Assembly: GCA_037133675.1 (NCBI GenBank)
Contig: JBAXNR010000010.1
Location: forward strand, 1-64,000
From: UBA4132 sp037133675
Lineage (GTDB): Bacteria; Pseudomonadota; Gammaproteobacteria; Methylococcales; Methylomonadaceae
Direction: 5' to 3'
Length of the DNA: 64,000 bases
Below the pieces are notes generated by a model, which saw only the letters and a list, made by a program, of their open reading frames with translations, ran no database searches and was not told the DNA's origin. Position 1 is the first letter of the stretch; each line of letters begins with the position of its first letter. Of the stretch, positions 13,409-22,122 are shown piece after piece. The position numbers and the translations under genes were made by a program.

Positions 13409-15670
13409 ATGCCTCCAAAGTCTAAAAAAAACGTTGAATTCAGCTCAACAAAAGACCCATTCGCTCAGCGCGAAGCTGAAAAATATGAAAACCCTATTCC
13501 TAGCCGCGAGTTAATACTCCAGTTTATCGAACAGTCGGGTAAGCCGCTGGCACGCACAGACATTGCCAGCGCGTTTAATCTGGAATCCGAAGATGATTTA
13601 GAAGCCCTGCGCCGCCGCTTACGAGCAATGGAACGCGACGGACAAGTGTTATTTAATCGCGGACAACAATATTGTCTGGTCGATAACAAAAATTTAATTG
13701 TCGGGCGTATTATCGGTCATGCCGATGGGTTTGGCTTTGTTCGCCCCGATGATGGTTCGGATGATTTATTTTTATCACCACGCGAAATGAATCCGTTATT
13801 ACACAATGACCGTGCGCTAGTGCGTATCGCAGGTGTGGATAAAAAAGGTCGTCGTGAAGGTGCAGTAGTCGAAATCTTAGAGCGTAACACCCACGAAATT
13901 GTCGGGCGACTCTATAAAGAAGACGGTTTTACTTACGTTATTCCTGATAATAAAAATATCGCACAAACCGTTTTAATTCAAAAAGGCGGCATTGGTAAAG
14001 CCAAACAAGGGCAAATCGTTGTTGCCCAAATCACCGAACAGCCTACCAAACTGCATCAACCCATCGGGCGTATTGTCGAAGTCCTAGGCGATCATCTCGC
14101 ACCTGGTATGGAAATTGATATGGCGATTCGTTCGTATGAATTGCCTAATACTTGGTCGAATGAACTGCTGGACGAAATCAAACCGCTCACGCCCGAAGTT
14201 CCCGAAGCCGCCAAAGAAAATCGTGTGGATATACGCGACTTACCGCTAGTCACCATAGACGGCGAAGATGCCCGCGATTTTGATGATGCGGTGTATTGCA
14301 AGAAAACCCCGAAAGGCTGGAAATTATTAGTCGCCATTGCCGACGTTTCGCATTATGTCAAAGTCGGCACGGAACTCGACAAAGAAGCGCATAAACGCAG
14401 TACCTCGGTGTATTTCCCTGAGCAAGTCATTCCGATGTTGCCAGAAATATTATCCAACGGCTTATGCTCACTCAATCCCAACGTAGACCGTTTATGTATG
14501 GTGTGCGAATTGCTGATTGATGGTGAAGGCAACGTTTTACGTTCCAAGTTTTTTGAAGCCGTCATGCGCTCTCATGCGCGGTTGACCTATACCGAAGTTG
14601 CACAAATGTTGGTGGAAGGCAATAAAACGCTGGCGAAAAAATACGCTCCGTTAATGCCGCATTTAAAAGAAATGTACGCCCTGTATCAAGTCATGCGCCT
14701 AGCGCGTGAACAACGCGGCGCGATGGATTTTGACACCTTAGAAACTCGCATTGTCTTCGGTGAAGACCGCAAAATTGAAAAAATCATCCCTGTGGTGCGT
14801 AACGATGCCCATAAACTGATTGAAGAATTCATGATTACTGCCAACGGAGCGGCGGCGCGGTTTTTAAACAGTAAAAAAATGCCCAAACTGTTACGCATAC
14901 ACGAAGGCCCTAGCACTGATAAACTGCTCAACCTAAAAACCTTTTTGGGTGAAATGGGCTTAAAACTGGGTGGTGGCGCGATTCCCACCCCGTTAGATTA
15001 TATGCACCTCGTCGAATCCATCAAAGACCGCCCTGACGCGCATTTGATTCAAACCGTGTTATTGCGCTCAATGTCGCAAGCCGTGTACAGCCCTGAACTC
15101 AAAGGGCATTTTGGTTTAGCCCTCGATGCTTACGCGCATTTCACCTCACCCATACGCCGCTATCCTGATTTGCTGGTACACCGTGCCATTCGCCACATTC
15201 TGCAAGGCAAAAAAGCCGAAAGCTTTGTTTACGGTGTGCCAGACATGATAGTTCTGGGTGAGCATTGCTCCGCCAACGAACGCCGCGCCGATGATGCCAC
15301 CCGCGATGTCACCAGTTGGCTGAAATGTGAATATATGCTGGATAAAATCGGCGAAGACTTCACAGGCATTATCTCCGCCGTCACAGGCTTCGGCTTTTTT
15401 GTCGAATTAGCAGAAATCTATGTCGAAGGTTTAGTCCACATCAGCAACCTCGGACAAGATTATTTTCACTTCGACCCCACCAGCCACCAATTAAAAGGCG
15501 AACACAGCAATGTCAACTTCCGCTTAGGCGACAGCGTTAAAGTCAAAGTCGTGCGCGTGGACTTGGACGAAAAGAAAATTGATTTTGAATTGGTGAAGAA
15601 GGAAGCGGCGAGTAAGAAAGTGGTTGGTGCGCCAGTTAAGAAAAAACGTCGGAAAAAACCAGCGAAGTAG
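13409..15670 (+). CDS. rnr: Ribonuclease R
   Basis: A 753-aa 3'-to-5' exoribonuclease of the RNB family that degrades structured RNA. The N-terminal winged helix (SRELILQFIEQSGKPLARTDIA) is followed by cold-shock domains with IGHADGFGFVRPDDG. The RNB catalytic core carries DGEDARDFDDAVYC (metal-binding Asp residues) and HFTSPIRRYPDLLVHR. A C-terminal S1 domain (FTGIISAVTGFGFFVEL) and a Lys-rich tail complete it. Length and order match E. coli RNase R. In many gammaproteobacteria rlmB follows it; here an AIPR gene does, suggesting an insertion downstream. Confidence 0.96.
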   Translation: MPPKSKKNVEFSSTKDPFAQREAEKYENPIPSRELILQFIEQSGKPLARTDIASAFNLESEDDLEALRRRLRAMERDGQVLFNRGQQYCLVDNKNLIVGRIIGHADGFGFVRPDDGSDDLFLSPREMNPLLHNDRALVRIAGVDKKGRREGAVVEILERNTHEIVGRLYKEDGFTYVIPDNKNIAQTVLIQKGGIGKAKQGQIVVAQITEQPTKLHQPIGRIVEVLGDHLAPGMEIDMAIRSYELPNTWSNELLDEIKPLTPEVPEAAKENRVDIRDLPLVTIDGEDARDFDDAVYCKKTPKGWKLLVAIADVSHYVKVGTELDKEAHKRSTSVYFPEQVIPMLPEILSNGLCSLNPNVDRLCMVCELLIDGEGNVLRSKFFEAVMRSHARLTYTEVAQMLVEGNKTLAKKYAPLMPHLKEMYALYQVMRLAREQRGAMDFDTLETRIVFGEDRKIEKIIPVVRNDAHKLIEEFMITANGAAARFLNSKKMPKLLRIHEGPSTDKLLNLKTFLGEMGLKLGGGAIPTPLDYMHLVESIKDRPDAHLIQTVLLRSMSQAVYSPELKGHFGLALDAYAHFTSPIRRYPDLLVHRAIRHILQGKKAESFVYGVPDMIVLGEHCSANERRADDATRDVTSWLKCEYMLDKIGEDFTGIISAVTGFGFFVELAEIYVEGLVHISNLGQDYFHFDPTSHQLKGEHSNVNFRLGDSVKVKVVRVDLDEKKIDFELVKKEAASKKVVGAPVKKKRRKKPAK

Positions 15671-15711
15671 TATTGCTCATAGCAGAACTATTTTTAAGGG
15701 TAAATACATAA

Positions 15712-17451
15712 ATGAATAATAAAGAACTTTTTATTAATGGATTTTTAGATAGATTATCTAAGCAGTATGAACAATCAAAAGACGAGGCTTTTGAAATATT
15801 TTCTATTGCTGCATTTTTAGATAAGACTTTTCAAGATGTCGCTGATAACGTGCAAGTCATCGGTAAGCAAGACGGTGGTATTGATGGTGTTTGGCTACAA
15901 GACCAAAGTGACTATTATGTAATGCACGTTTTTCAATGTAAAAATACACCTAAACTTTCTGCTAATGAAGTTGATAAATTCAGAAATGATGTTAAAGATA
16001 TATTCATTGATGGAAATAAAATAGGAAAACAAAATGTAAAGGATTTAAATAAATGGATTGATGAATACAAACAAATTTCTGACAAAGGAATTTTTATCGA
16101 AATAAAATCATATTTTGTTTTTAATGGTCTTAATCAAGACACCAAATATGCAGCTAACAAAGACATTTTTGATACTTATAACAATCCAGACAATAATTTT
16201 TACATCATAGATAGCAATAGTTTGTATGACAAAATTGCCAATTTAGCTAGACAAAAAAGACATTCTGTTAAGTTTACCTTCCATCCAGAGCAATCTAATA
16301 TTTCTGCATTAGACAGTCAAGGCTTATATACTTATGCGATACAAGATATAAGAGCGGCAAATTTTAGAATAAGAGCCACTGAACTTTGTCTGTTAATGGA
16401 TGAAGAAAAAAAAATTAACGGTAGTATTGAATCCCTTTTTGAAGAAAATATTCGCTCCTATTTAGGGGTCAAAGTAAGAGCTAATAAGCGTATGAATGAT
16501 ACTCTTAATAAAAGGGAAGATGCCGTTTATTTTCCTTTTTTAAATAATGGGATAACGATTATCTGTGAAGAGTTAAAGCTTCCTAAGCAACCACAAAATG
16601 ATATTTATATATTACCTGTGATTAATCCACAAATTGTAAATGGCTTGCAAACAAGCTGGGTTCTGTATAATGTTTACCTAAAAAGCCCTAATGTATTAAA
16701 AGATATATATGTAAATATAAGGGTTTATGAAACCCGAGATAAAGAGTTAATTGAAAATATAACTGATGCTACTAATACACAAACTCCCATTAATTATCGT
16801 GACAAAATAAGCACAAAAGATTTTAATGTCTTAACGAAAGAGGTTTTTAGTAATGCAGGTATTTTATACATAACTAAACGTGGAGAAATCTTTAAACGCG
16901 ATAAGGAAAATTTATTAGAGGATGTTAATAGTGAAACGGTCATAAAATTTTGGTATGCCACTTTTTATGAAGAACCGCACACTGCAAAAAACAGCATTGC
17001 CAGTGTATTACAAAAAATATTCGACGCGTCTACCTTTGAACAACATCCATTAGAAAAATTATTTGATGGTAATAAAGATTCTGCTATTTATAAACAGCTA
17101 TTAACGGCTTATCGCATTTATAAGTATGTTCAATATAACAAAAAAACCTATTTGCAAGAGTATGAATTTTTAGTGTATGCCGATGAATTAATGTGTTACG
17201 GAATCTATAAATATATAGGATGTCAATTGAATAAATATACGGATATGGAGCTTCTAAGTACAGCTTATTTTGATACCTTACAAACTATTAATACTATCAT
17301 TGAAAAAGACAAGACAGCTCATAAAGAAGCGGGTAAAACATTTTCCTTTAATGCTTATTTTAAAAAGCCTAAATCTAAAGTTGATTTTAATTCACTGAAA
17401 GGAATTATTGAAAGTGATACGCTTTTCGAAGATATTAAAAATATTCGCTAA
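15712..17451 (+). CDS. AIPR-family protein (abortive infection phage resistance)
   Basis: A 579-aa cytoplasmic protein. Residues 1-100 look like a restriction-endonuclease-like fold (GGIDGVW...YYVMHVFQCKNT, with D and QxK in PD-(D/E)xK-like positions). The AIPR domain follows, with the typical FLNNGITIICE and NPQIVNGLQTSW motifs around residues 275-325. AIPR proteins are known from phage-resistance loci. The gene is markedly more AT-rich than rnr 41 bp upstream, a sign of transfer. AAGGG lies about 10 nt before the ATG. No partner gene is obvious; the next sequence is degraded. Confidence 0.8.
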   Translation: MNNKELFINGFLDRLSKQYEQSKDEAFEIFSIAAFLDKTFQDVADNVQVIGKQDGGIDGVWLQDQSDYYVMHVFQCKNTPKLSANEVDKFRNDVKDIFIDGNKIGKQNVKDLNKWIDEYKQISDKGIFIEIKSYFVFNGLNQDTKYAANKDIFDTYNNPDNNFYIIDSNSLYDKIANLARQKRHSVKFTFHPEQSNISALDSQGLYTYAIQDIRAANFRIRATELCLLMDEEKKINGSIESLFEENIRSYLGVKVRANKRMNDTLNKREDAVYFPFLNNGITIICEELKLPKQPQNDIYILPVINPQIVNGLQTSWVLYNVYLKSPNVLKDIYVNIRVYETRDKELIENITDATNTQTPINYRDKISTKDFNVLTKEVFSNAGILYITKRGEIFKRDKENLLEDVNSETVIKFWYATFYEEPHTAKNSIASVLQKIFDASTFEQHPLEKLFDGNKDSAIYKQLLTAYRIYKYVQYNKKTYLQEYEFLVYADELMCYGIYKYIGCQLNKYTDMELLSTAYFDTLQTINTIIEKDKTAHKEAGKTFSFNAYFKKPKSKVDFNSLKGIIESDTLFEDIKNIR

Positions 17452-17548
17452 GCCATGCTCCCAGAAATAATGGCAAAAAAACTATTCTGTGAATGATATT
17501 CTTGCTGAAATAGAAAAAGGTAGTTAAAGTAAACGTGGAGTTAAAGAC

Positions 17549-17745
17549 GTGAATACAGCAGAAAAAATTTATCATGATGTACAGGATTTTCCTGAACCGT
17601 TAGCGTTAGAAGTTTTGCATTTTGTCGAGTTTTTAAAAGCTAAAAACCGTTAAACAGTCCAAACGAAACCACTCAGGCGGCAATAGAAGCGGGTGAGCGT
17701 GGTGAATATGAAGCGGTAACACTGGATGAATTAAAAAAACAGTAA
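17549..17745 (+). pseudogene. Frameshifted small antitoxin-like gene (DUF2281/RelB-type)
   Basis: A GTG-started frame (17549-17653) encodes 34 residues including EKIYHDVQDFPEPLALEVL and FVEFLKAKNR, a DUF2281-like pattern. A second frame (17653-17745) continues with ETTQAAIEAGERGEYEAVTL and ends DELKKQ, like the C-terminus of RelB/DUF2281 antitoxins. The pieces join only by a frameshift. No toxin gene remains nearby. A short orphan C-terminal-like frame (WQKNYSVNDILAEIEKGS) lies just before it at 17476-17526. Confidence 0.6.
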
Positions 17746-17749
17746 CATA

Positions 17750-17774
17750 GATGTGCTGAGGTACGAAGCGCATC
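17750..17774 (+). repeat. REP unit upstream of the RAYT gene
   Basis: A 25-bp imperfect palindrome starting GATGTGCTGAGG and ending AAGCGCATC. Its exact reverse complement is at 18435-18459, so the transposase gene is flanked by perfect inverted copies. Confidence 0.75.
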
Positions 17775-17851
17775 ATTCGCGTAAGATATGAGACAAACCA
17801 ATAACAGATTATCGACGTTTTTACCTACCAAACGCCACTTGGTTTTTCACG

Positions 17852-18331
17852 GTGAATCTTGCCGAACGTCACAATAATCATTTGTTAATTGAAAAGATTG
17901 ACACGCTTAGATCTGCTTTTCGCTATGTCAAAGAGCGCAGGGCTTTTCATATCAATGCGATTGTTATCATGCCCGATCATTTACATTGTATTTGGACATT
18001 GCCACCTGATGATGCTGATTTTTCAACACGTTGGAATCTGCTTAAAGGTCATTTTTCGCGTGCCATTGATAAAGGCGAGCGGGTTTCAAAAAGTCGAGAT
18101 AAGCGACGGGAGCGCGGAATATGGCAACGGCGATTTTGGGCGCATTTGATTGTTGACCAAGCTGATTTTAACAATCTTATGGATTATATCCATTGGAATC
18201 CCGTGAAACACGGTTGGGTGAAGCAAGTTGCTGATTGGCGTTATTCAAGTTTTCATAAATATGTGGAATTAGGTATTTATTCCAATACTTGGGGATGTTC
18301 GGGGGAATTTAATATTGACGGGGGCGAATAA
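17852..18331 (+). CDS. REP-associated tyrosine transposase (RAYT), N-terminus disrupted
   Basis: An IS200-like Y1 transposase of the RAYT group, which recognises single-stranded REP hairpins. It carries MPDHLHCIWTLP, where HLH is the metal-binding HUH-type motif, and the RAYT C-terminal pattern MDYIHWNPVKHGWV-K...WRYSSFHKY. The frame continues upstream of the GTG at 17852 with the conserved DYRRFYLPNATWFFTVN (from 17807), but there is no usable start before an in-frame TGA at 17789. An ATG at 17788 is one base out of frame. A single-base indel has therefore probably broken the N-terminus. Confidence 0.8.
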   Translation: MNLAERHNNHLLIEKIDTLRSAFRYVKERRAFHINAIVIMPDHLHCIWTLPPDDADFSTRWNLLKGHFSRAIDKGERVSKSRDKRRERGIWQRRFWAHLIVDQADFNNLMDYIHWNPVKHGWVKQVADWRYSSFHKYVELGIYSNTWGCSGEFNIDGGE

Positions 18332-18388
18332 TCCAAGCAATATGCCTCTTAAATTCATTTAACCGTGTTTTATTGATATGAGCATTAT

Positions 18389-18459
18389 GATGTGCCGACG
18401 ATAGGAGGCGCATCAATCGCGTTTTAACTCGAACGATGCGCTTCGTACCTCAGCACATC
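18389..18459. repeat. Pair of inverted REP units downstream of the RAYT gene
   Basis: A plus-oriented unit (18389-18414, GATGTGCCGACG...GGCGCATC) and a minus-oriented unit (18435-18459) form a BIME-like pair. The second is the exact inverse of the unit at 17750. The surrounding 18332-18655 otherwise holds no gene that I can support. Confidence 0.75.
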
Positions 18460-18655
18460 CTATGCAGCGCATCTTATCGCGTTACGCGGCTATCCACGCA
18501 ACGAATAATGAAGCAATTCGCTTAATATAACGGCGAAAAACATGACCACCAGATTGTCGTTAGTCATTATGACTTGAATCCAAGAAAGCTAGTGACACAC
18601 TTTATTTTTCTTTCAGTGTGCCACTCGCATTAGCCTGTGTTTTTAAAGCTTGGTT

Positions 18656-19777
18656 TTATGGTTTTTTTCTTGCCTTGCCGTATGCCAACGTAGCAACGTT
18701 TTCTCCTTTGGCATTAAACAGGTTTAATTCATCGCCAGCATCATTCCAAATAGCGGTTTTGCTGGCAAAAGAAAAACCACCTGTTTCAGGATGCACTTCA
18801 TTAGTGTAAACACGCAAACTTTTGCCAGCGTCCAAAACTGAGCCTGCTGGGAAAATAAACCACTGCTTAGGGCTACCCGCAGAAGTGATTTTCCAGCCAG
18901 CAATATCAGCAGCCTTATTGCCACGATTAGTCAGTTCCACATACTCATCTGATTGAGTGCGTTTTACTTGACCTTTGTAAACCAAATTAGACATATAGAC
19001 ATCTGCAATCGCAGTGATGATAATGTCTGGATCGACTGGTTTAGGCAGTGGTGCAGGTGCTGGCAGGATAACTGAACTGCCTGATTTTACTTTTATTTTA
19101 GCAGTCCAGTTAGTTCCATCCCACGTTTTATAATTAATAATGGTGTCATCGTGAGATTTTGACCAGTCGCCATTCGGCGCATGAGTAAAGATAACCGAAC
19201 CATCTGAGTTTACTTTTGCCTTAGCAGTCCAGTTAGTTCCATCCCAAGTTATGTAATTGATAATGGTGTCATCGTGAGATTTTGACCAGTCGCCGCCATT
19301 CGGCGCATGAGTAAAGATAACTGAACCATCTGAGTTTACTTTTATCTTAGCAGTCCAGTTAGTTCCATCCCAAGTTTTATAATTAATAATGGTGTCATCG
19401 TGAGATTTTGACCAGTCGCCATTCGGCGCATGTATAAAAATTAATTCTTGAGATTCTACTTGCGCACTGGATGCTGTCTGGTTCTGCGTATTAGAGGAAG
19501 CCAACTTCCATTTAATAACCTTGTTTGGGGCTACTGTTGGTAGAGAACCAGAACCACCAACATTGCTATCTCCAGAAAACAGTGGCTCTAAAAACGCATC
19601 GATTTTGTCCCATGCTTCACCGCCTGAATACTCGGAAATTTTGTCTTCTTCAATTATCAAAATGCGACCATCTCCAGTCCACGCCACACCCACCCAGTTG
19701 TCATCATCGATTTGCCAAAGCTTACTACCTGAGCCAGCCACGACATCAGTCAGTTTTTTCGCTATTTCTTTATTCAT
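18656..19777 (-). CDS. Modular lamin-tail-domain protein with WDGTNWTAK repeats
   Basis: A 373-aa protein. Residues 1-75 form a small domain (MNKEIAKKLTDVVAGSG...NWVGVAWTGDGRILIIEE) that resembles the whole of the 84-aa product of the next gene upstream. Residues about 125-245 are three tandem copies of a 41-42 residue repeat (DWSKSHDDTIINYKTWDG...NWTAKIKV). The last 115 residues are a lamin-tail domain (DEYVELTNRGNKAADIAGW, WNDAGDELNLFN), a beta-sandwich often found on extracellular or surface proteins. There is no signal peptide, so export would need another route. Function is unknown. Confidence 0.7.
   Translation of the reverse strand: MNKEIAKKLTDVVAGSGSKLWQIDDDNWVGVAWTGDGRILIIEEDKISEYSGGEAWDKIDAFLEPLFSGDSNVGGSGSLPTVAPNKVIKWKLASSNTQNQTASSAQVESQELIFIHAPNGDWSKSHDDTIINYKTWDGTNWTAKIKVNSDGSVIFTHAPNGGDWSKSHDDTIINYITWDGTNWTAKAKVNSDGSVIFTHAPNGDWSKSHDDTIINYKTWDGTNWTAKIKVKSGSSVILPAPAPLPKPVDPDIIITAIADVYMSNLVYKGQVKRTQSDEYVELTNRGNKAADIAGWKITSAGSPKQWFIFPAGSVLDAGKSLRVYTNEVHPETGGFSFASKTAIWNDAGDELNLFNAKGENVATLAYGKARKKP
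19075..19440 (-). repeat. Three tandem 123-126 bp repeats inside the lamin-tail gene
   Basis: The unit containing TGGTGTCATCGTGAGATTTT and the following CCAGTCGCC occurs three times with very few changes; the middle copy has one extra codon (GGDW instead of GDW). Near-identity at the DNA level points to recent expansion. Confidence 0.85.
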
Positions 19778-19823
19778 TTTATCATCTCTTAATGTTCTGT
19801 TAGTTAAAGGACTGTGAACAAAA

Positions 19824-20078
19824 TCACTCTGTTGTTGAGCGCATAACTACAGTCGCTAGCTCTTCATCAAAAAGATAATCTTCATTAGCAGATTGTTGGA
19901 GTGTTTTTTCAAAGTTCGCTTCATTGGCGAATTCATAAAAGCGATACAATGAAAACACAATCACTCGACCATCCTCGGAGGGAGATACTGCTACCCATTC
20001 ATCAAAAAAATCATTGTTTATGTGTACCGTCTTACCGCCAAAAAGTGCGACAAAACTATTTGCTTGATCTTCATTCAT
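19824..20078 (-). CDS. Small protein related to the N-terminal domain of the neighbouring lamin-tail protein
   Basis: An 84-aa protein starting MNEDQANSFVALFGG with AGGAGAAAGG upstream; the ATG at 20138 has no ribosome site. The central FDEWVAVSPSEDGRVIVFS aligns by eye with NWVGVAWTGDGRILIIEE in the protein encoded at 18656-19777, including W-V-x-V and D-G-R. The two probably share a fold. The gene sits between the two lamin-tail genes on the same strand. No known family recognised. Confidence 0.55.
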   Translation of the reverse strand: MNEDQANSFVALFGGKTVHINNDFFDEWVAVSPSEDGRVIVFSLYRFYEFANEANFEKTLQQSANEDYLFDEELATVVMRSTTE

Positions 20079-20165
20079 TACCTTTCTCCTGAGTTTTATT
20101 GCAAAAAAGTGGCACACTTTGTTAAGTGTGCCACTCACATGAGTCTTTTTAAGACTTGGCTTTGG

Positions 20166-21692
20166 TTATTTCTTTCTTGCCTTGCCGTATGTCAACGTAG
20201 CAACGTTTTCTCCTTTGGCATTAAACAGGTTTAATTCATCACCAAGATCATTCCAAATAGCCGTTTTACTGGCGAAAGAATAGCCACCTGTTTCAGGATG
20301 CACTTCATTAGTGTAAACACGCAAACTTTTGCCAGCATCCAAGATTGATCCCGCTGGGAAGATAAACCATTGCTTGGCACTACCCGCAGAAGTTATTTTC
20401 CAGCCAGCAATATCGGCAGCCTTATTGCCACGATTAGTCAATTCCACATACTCATCTGATTGGGTGCGTTTTACTTGACCCTTGTAAACCAAATTAGACA
20501 TATAGACATCTGCAACAGCAGTGATGATGATGTCTGGGTCGACTGGTTTAGGCAGTGGCTTTGGTTCAGGTGTTGGCTCTGGTTTCGGCTCAGGTGTGAC
20601 AGTTTTGATAAACTCAGCGGTAGCGATTAATCCTTGTCCACTGCTGTGGTTCAGGATGATCAGATTCAGTGGCGAATCAGGCTGTAAATCGACAATCGAG
20701 TTGCCATTGTTTTCATAAAGGCTTTGTACACCTGCAAACAGCGGATGCCCTGCGTTGCTAACAGATATATTGCCACTAATGCCGTTATACACACCGCTAA
20801 ATTGAAGACCAAAAGCCGCCAAAAAAGTATTCCATTGATTGGCTTCTGCTTGCGCTCCACCGTAACCAGTTCCCGCGCAAAGGTAAACCTTGCCACCGTT
20901 CTTGACATAATCAATCAAGACTTGGTTATTGACAGGATCGCCACCGATGAAAATAGCATCATAGTGTGCAAGAGATTCTAAAGTAATAGCAATGCCTAAG
21001 CCTTTAGTCCAAGCATGACCTGCTTTGGTTATAGTTTGCTCAAGAACATTGCCCACCAAACCAAAATTATTGGAAAGCGCGTGAAACTTGCCTTTATTAT
21101 CTCCGACAAAGTATTTAATAACATTCAGAGCAAACTTGGCTGTATCAGGTGCTACTTGAAAACCTTGGTCGCTTAACGTCCATTCATCCGCATTAACTAC
21201 AATTTGACCTTTCACTGCTGGATCTGGAGTTGGAGTTGGATCTGGAGTTGGTGTTGGAGCAGGTGTTGGTGTTGGAGCAGGTGTTGGTGTTGGAGCAGGT
21301 GTTGGTGTTGGAGCAGGTGTTGGTGTTGGTGTTGGAGCAGGTGTTGGTGTCGGTACACCTTGAGCAGGCCATTCTAGTTTGATGGGTTTCCCTGCTGTCG
21401 GTCCTAATAGACTAGGTTGTGCTGGTCCTGCCGTTACCGATTTCAGGCGATCTGGTGTAGACATGACGATATTAAAAGCGCAGGTGGTTGGTGTTGCTGC
21501 AATAGTAAACTGGAAGTTATTGAGATTATTGAGATCAAAACTGCCAACATCAGGGTCGCTATAAGCAAAGGCTGTCACACTATTTTGGTAAACGGTTGTT
21601 CCTGCCCCTGTACCTAGGGCATCGGGATACTCAAAGAAACCAGTACCATAGGTTTGATCGTTAAGGAGGGTTCTGAATTGAAAACGTGCCAT
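20166..21692 (-). CDS. Modular protein: N-terminal domain, PT-rich linker, GATase-like domain, lamin-tail domain
   Basis: A 508-aa protein beginning MARFQFRTLLNDQTYGTGFF, without a signal peptide. A domain of about 110 residues is followed by an (A)PTPTP linker (residues 113-157). The domain at about 165-365 resembles class I glutamine-amidotransferase-like/DUF4350 folds (DAIFIGGDPVNN, YVKNGGKVYLCAGTGYGG), but I cannot see a catalytic triad. A short PEPKPEPTPEP linker leads to a C-terminal lamin-tail domain almost identical to that of the protein at 18656-19777. Likely a secreted or surface-attached modular protein; function unknown. Confidence 0.7.
   Translation of the reverse strand: MARFQFRTLLNDQTYGTGFFEYPDALGTGAGTTVYQNSVTAFAYSDPDVGSFDLNNLNNFQFTIAATPTTCAFNIVMSTPDRLKSVTAGPAQPSLLGPTAGKPIKLEWPAQGVPTPTPAPTPTPTPAPTPTPAPTPTPAPTPTPAPTPTPDPTPTPDPAVKGQIVVNADEWTLSDQGFQVAPDTAKFALNVIKYFVGDNKGKFHALSNNFGLVGNVLEQTITKAGHAWTKGLGIAITLESLAHYDAIFIGGDPVNNQVLIDYVKNGGKVYLCAGTGYGGAQAEANQWNTFLAAFGLQFSGVYNGISGNISVSNAGHPLFAGVQSLYENNGNSIVDLQPDSPLNLIILNHSSGQGLIATAEFIKTVTPEPKPEPTPEPKPLPKPVDPDIIITAVADVYMSNLVYKGQVKRTQSDEYVELTNRGNKAADIAGWKITSAGSAKQWFIFPAGSILDAGKSLRVYTNEVHPETGGYSFASKTAIWNDLGDELNLFNAKGENVATLTYGKARKK
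21222..21358 (-). repeat. 18-bp tandem repeat coding for the PT linker
   Basis: The unit GGAGCAGGTGTTGGTGTT and variants repeat through the linker of the modular protein. Such repeats expand and contract easily, so linker length probably varies between strains. Confidence 0.8.
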
Positions 21693-22122
21693 AAAGTAAC
21701 CTTGAAGTTATTAATAATTAAAAATGCGATCAGTTCAAATGACCGCGAACGAATAACACATTTGAGTAAGAAAAATCCATCCAGATTTTTACATTACCTG
21801 CACATTTTATATTTAAAATAAATTTTTTTCTATCAATAGTTCGGACAGTTTTTGTAACCAGTTGATTTTAAAAACCGCATCAAAATATTAAAATTATTAT
21901 TTTTCAATAGGTTGGGAGGTTTGTGTGATTTTTATGAAATTGAAAAAAACGTTAATCTTTTCTGTCTGCAATCAAACTGTCCAGAGTATTGTTATTTAAA
22001 AGCATTATCTATATTTGATTAAAGAAATAAAATTCATTGGTTATATACCGTTGATTTGATTTAACTGGATGTTTATCGTCATCATGCTGTGCAATATTAT
22101 TAGTTCATACTCAGGACACTTT
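21693..22122. other. Divergent intergenic region, no gene seen
   Basis: An AT-rich 430-bp gap between the lamin-tail gene (minus) and ygiD (plus). It must hold promoters for both. I see no convincing open frame, tRNA or strong hairpin here. Confidence 0.6.

Noticed and set aside
18656..19777. Toxin-immunity pair formed by the lamin-tail protein and the 84-aa neighbour
   Set aside because: The small protein resembles the large protein's own N-terminal domain, and there is no toxin motif, so a shared module is the simpler explanation.
21222..21358. CRISPR-like periodic repeat
   Set aside because: The 18-bp period has no spacers and simply encodes the PT linker in frame.
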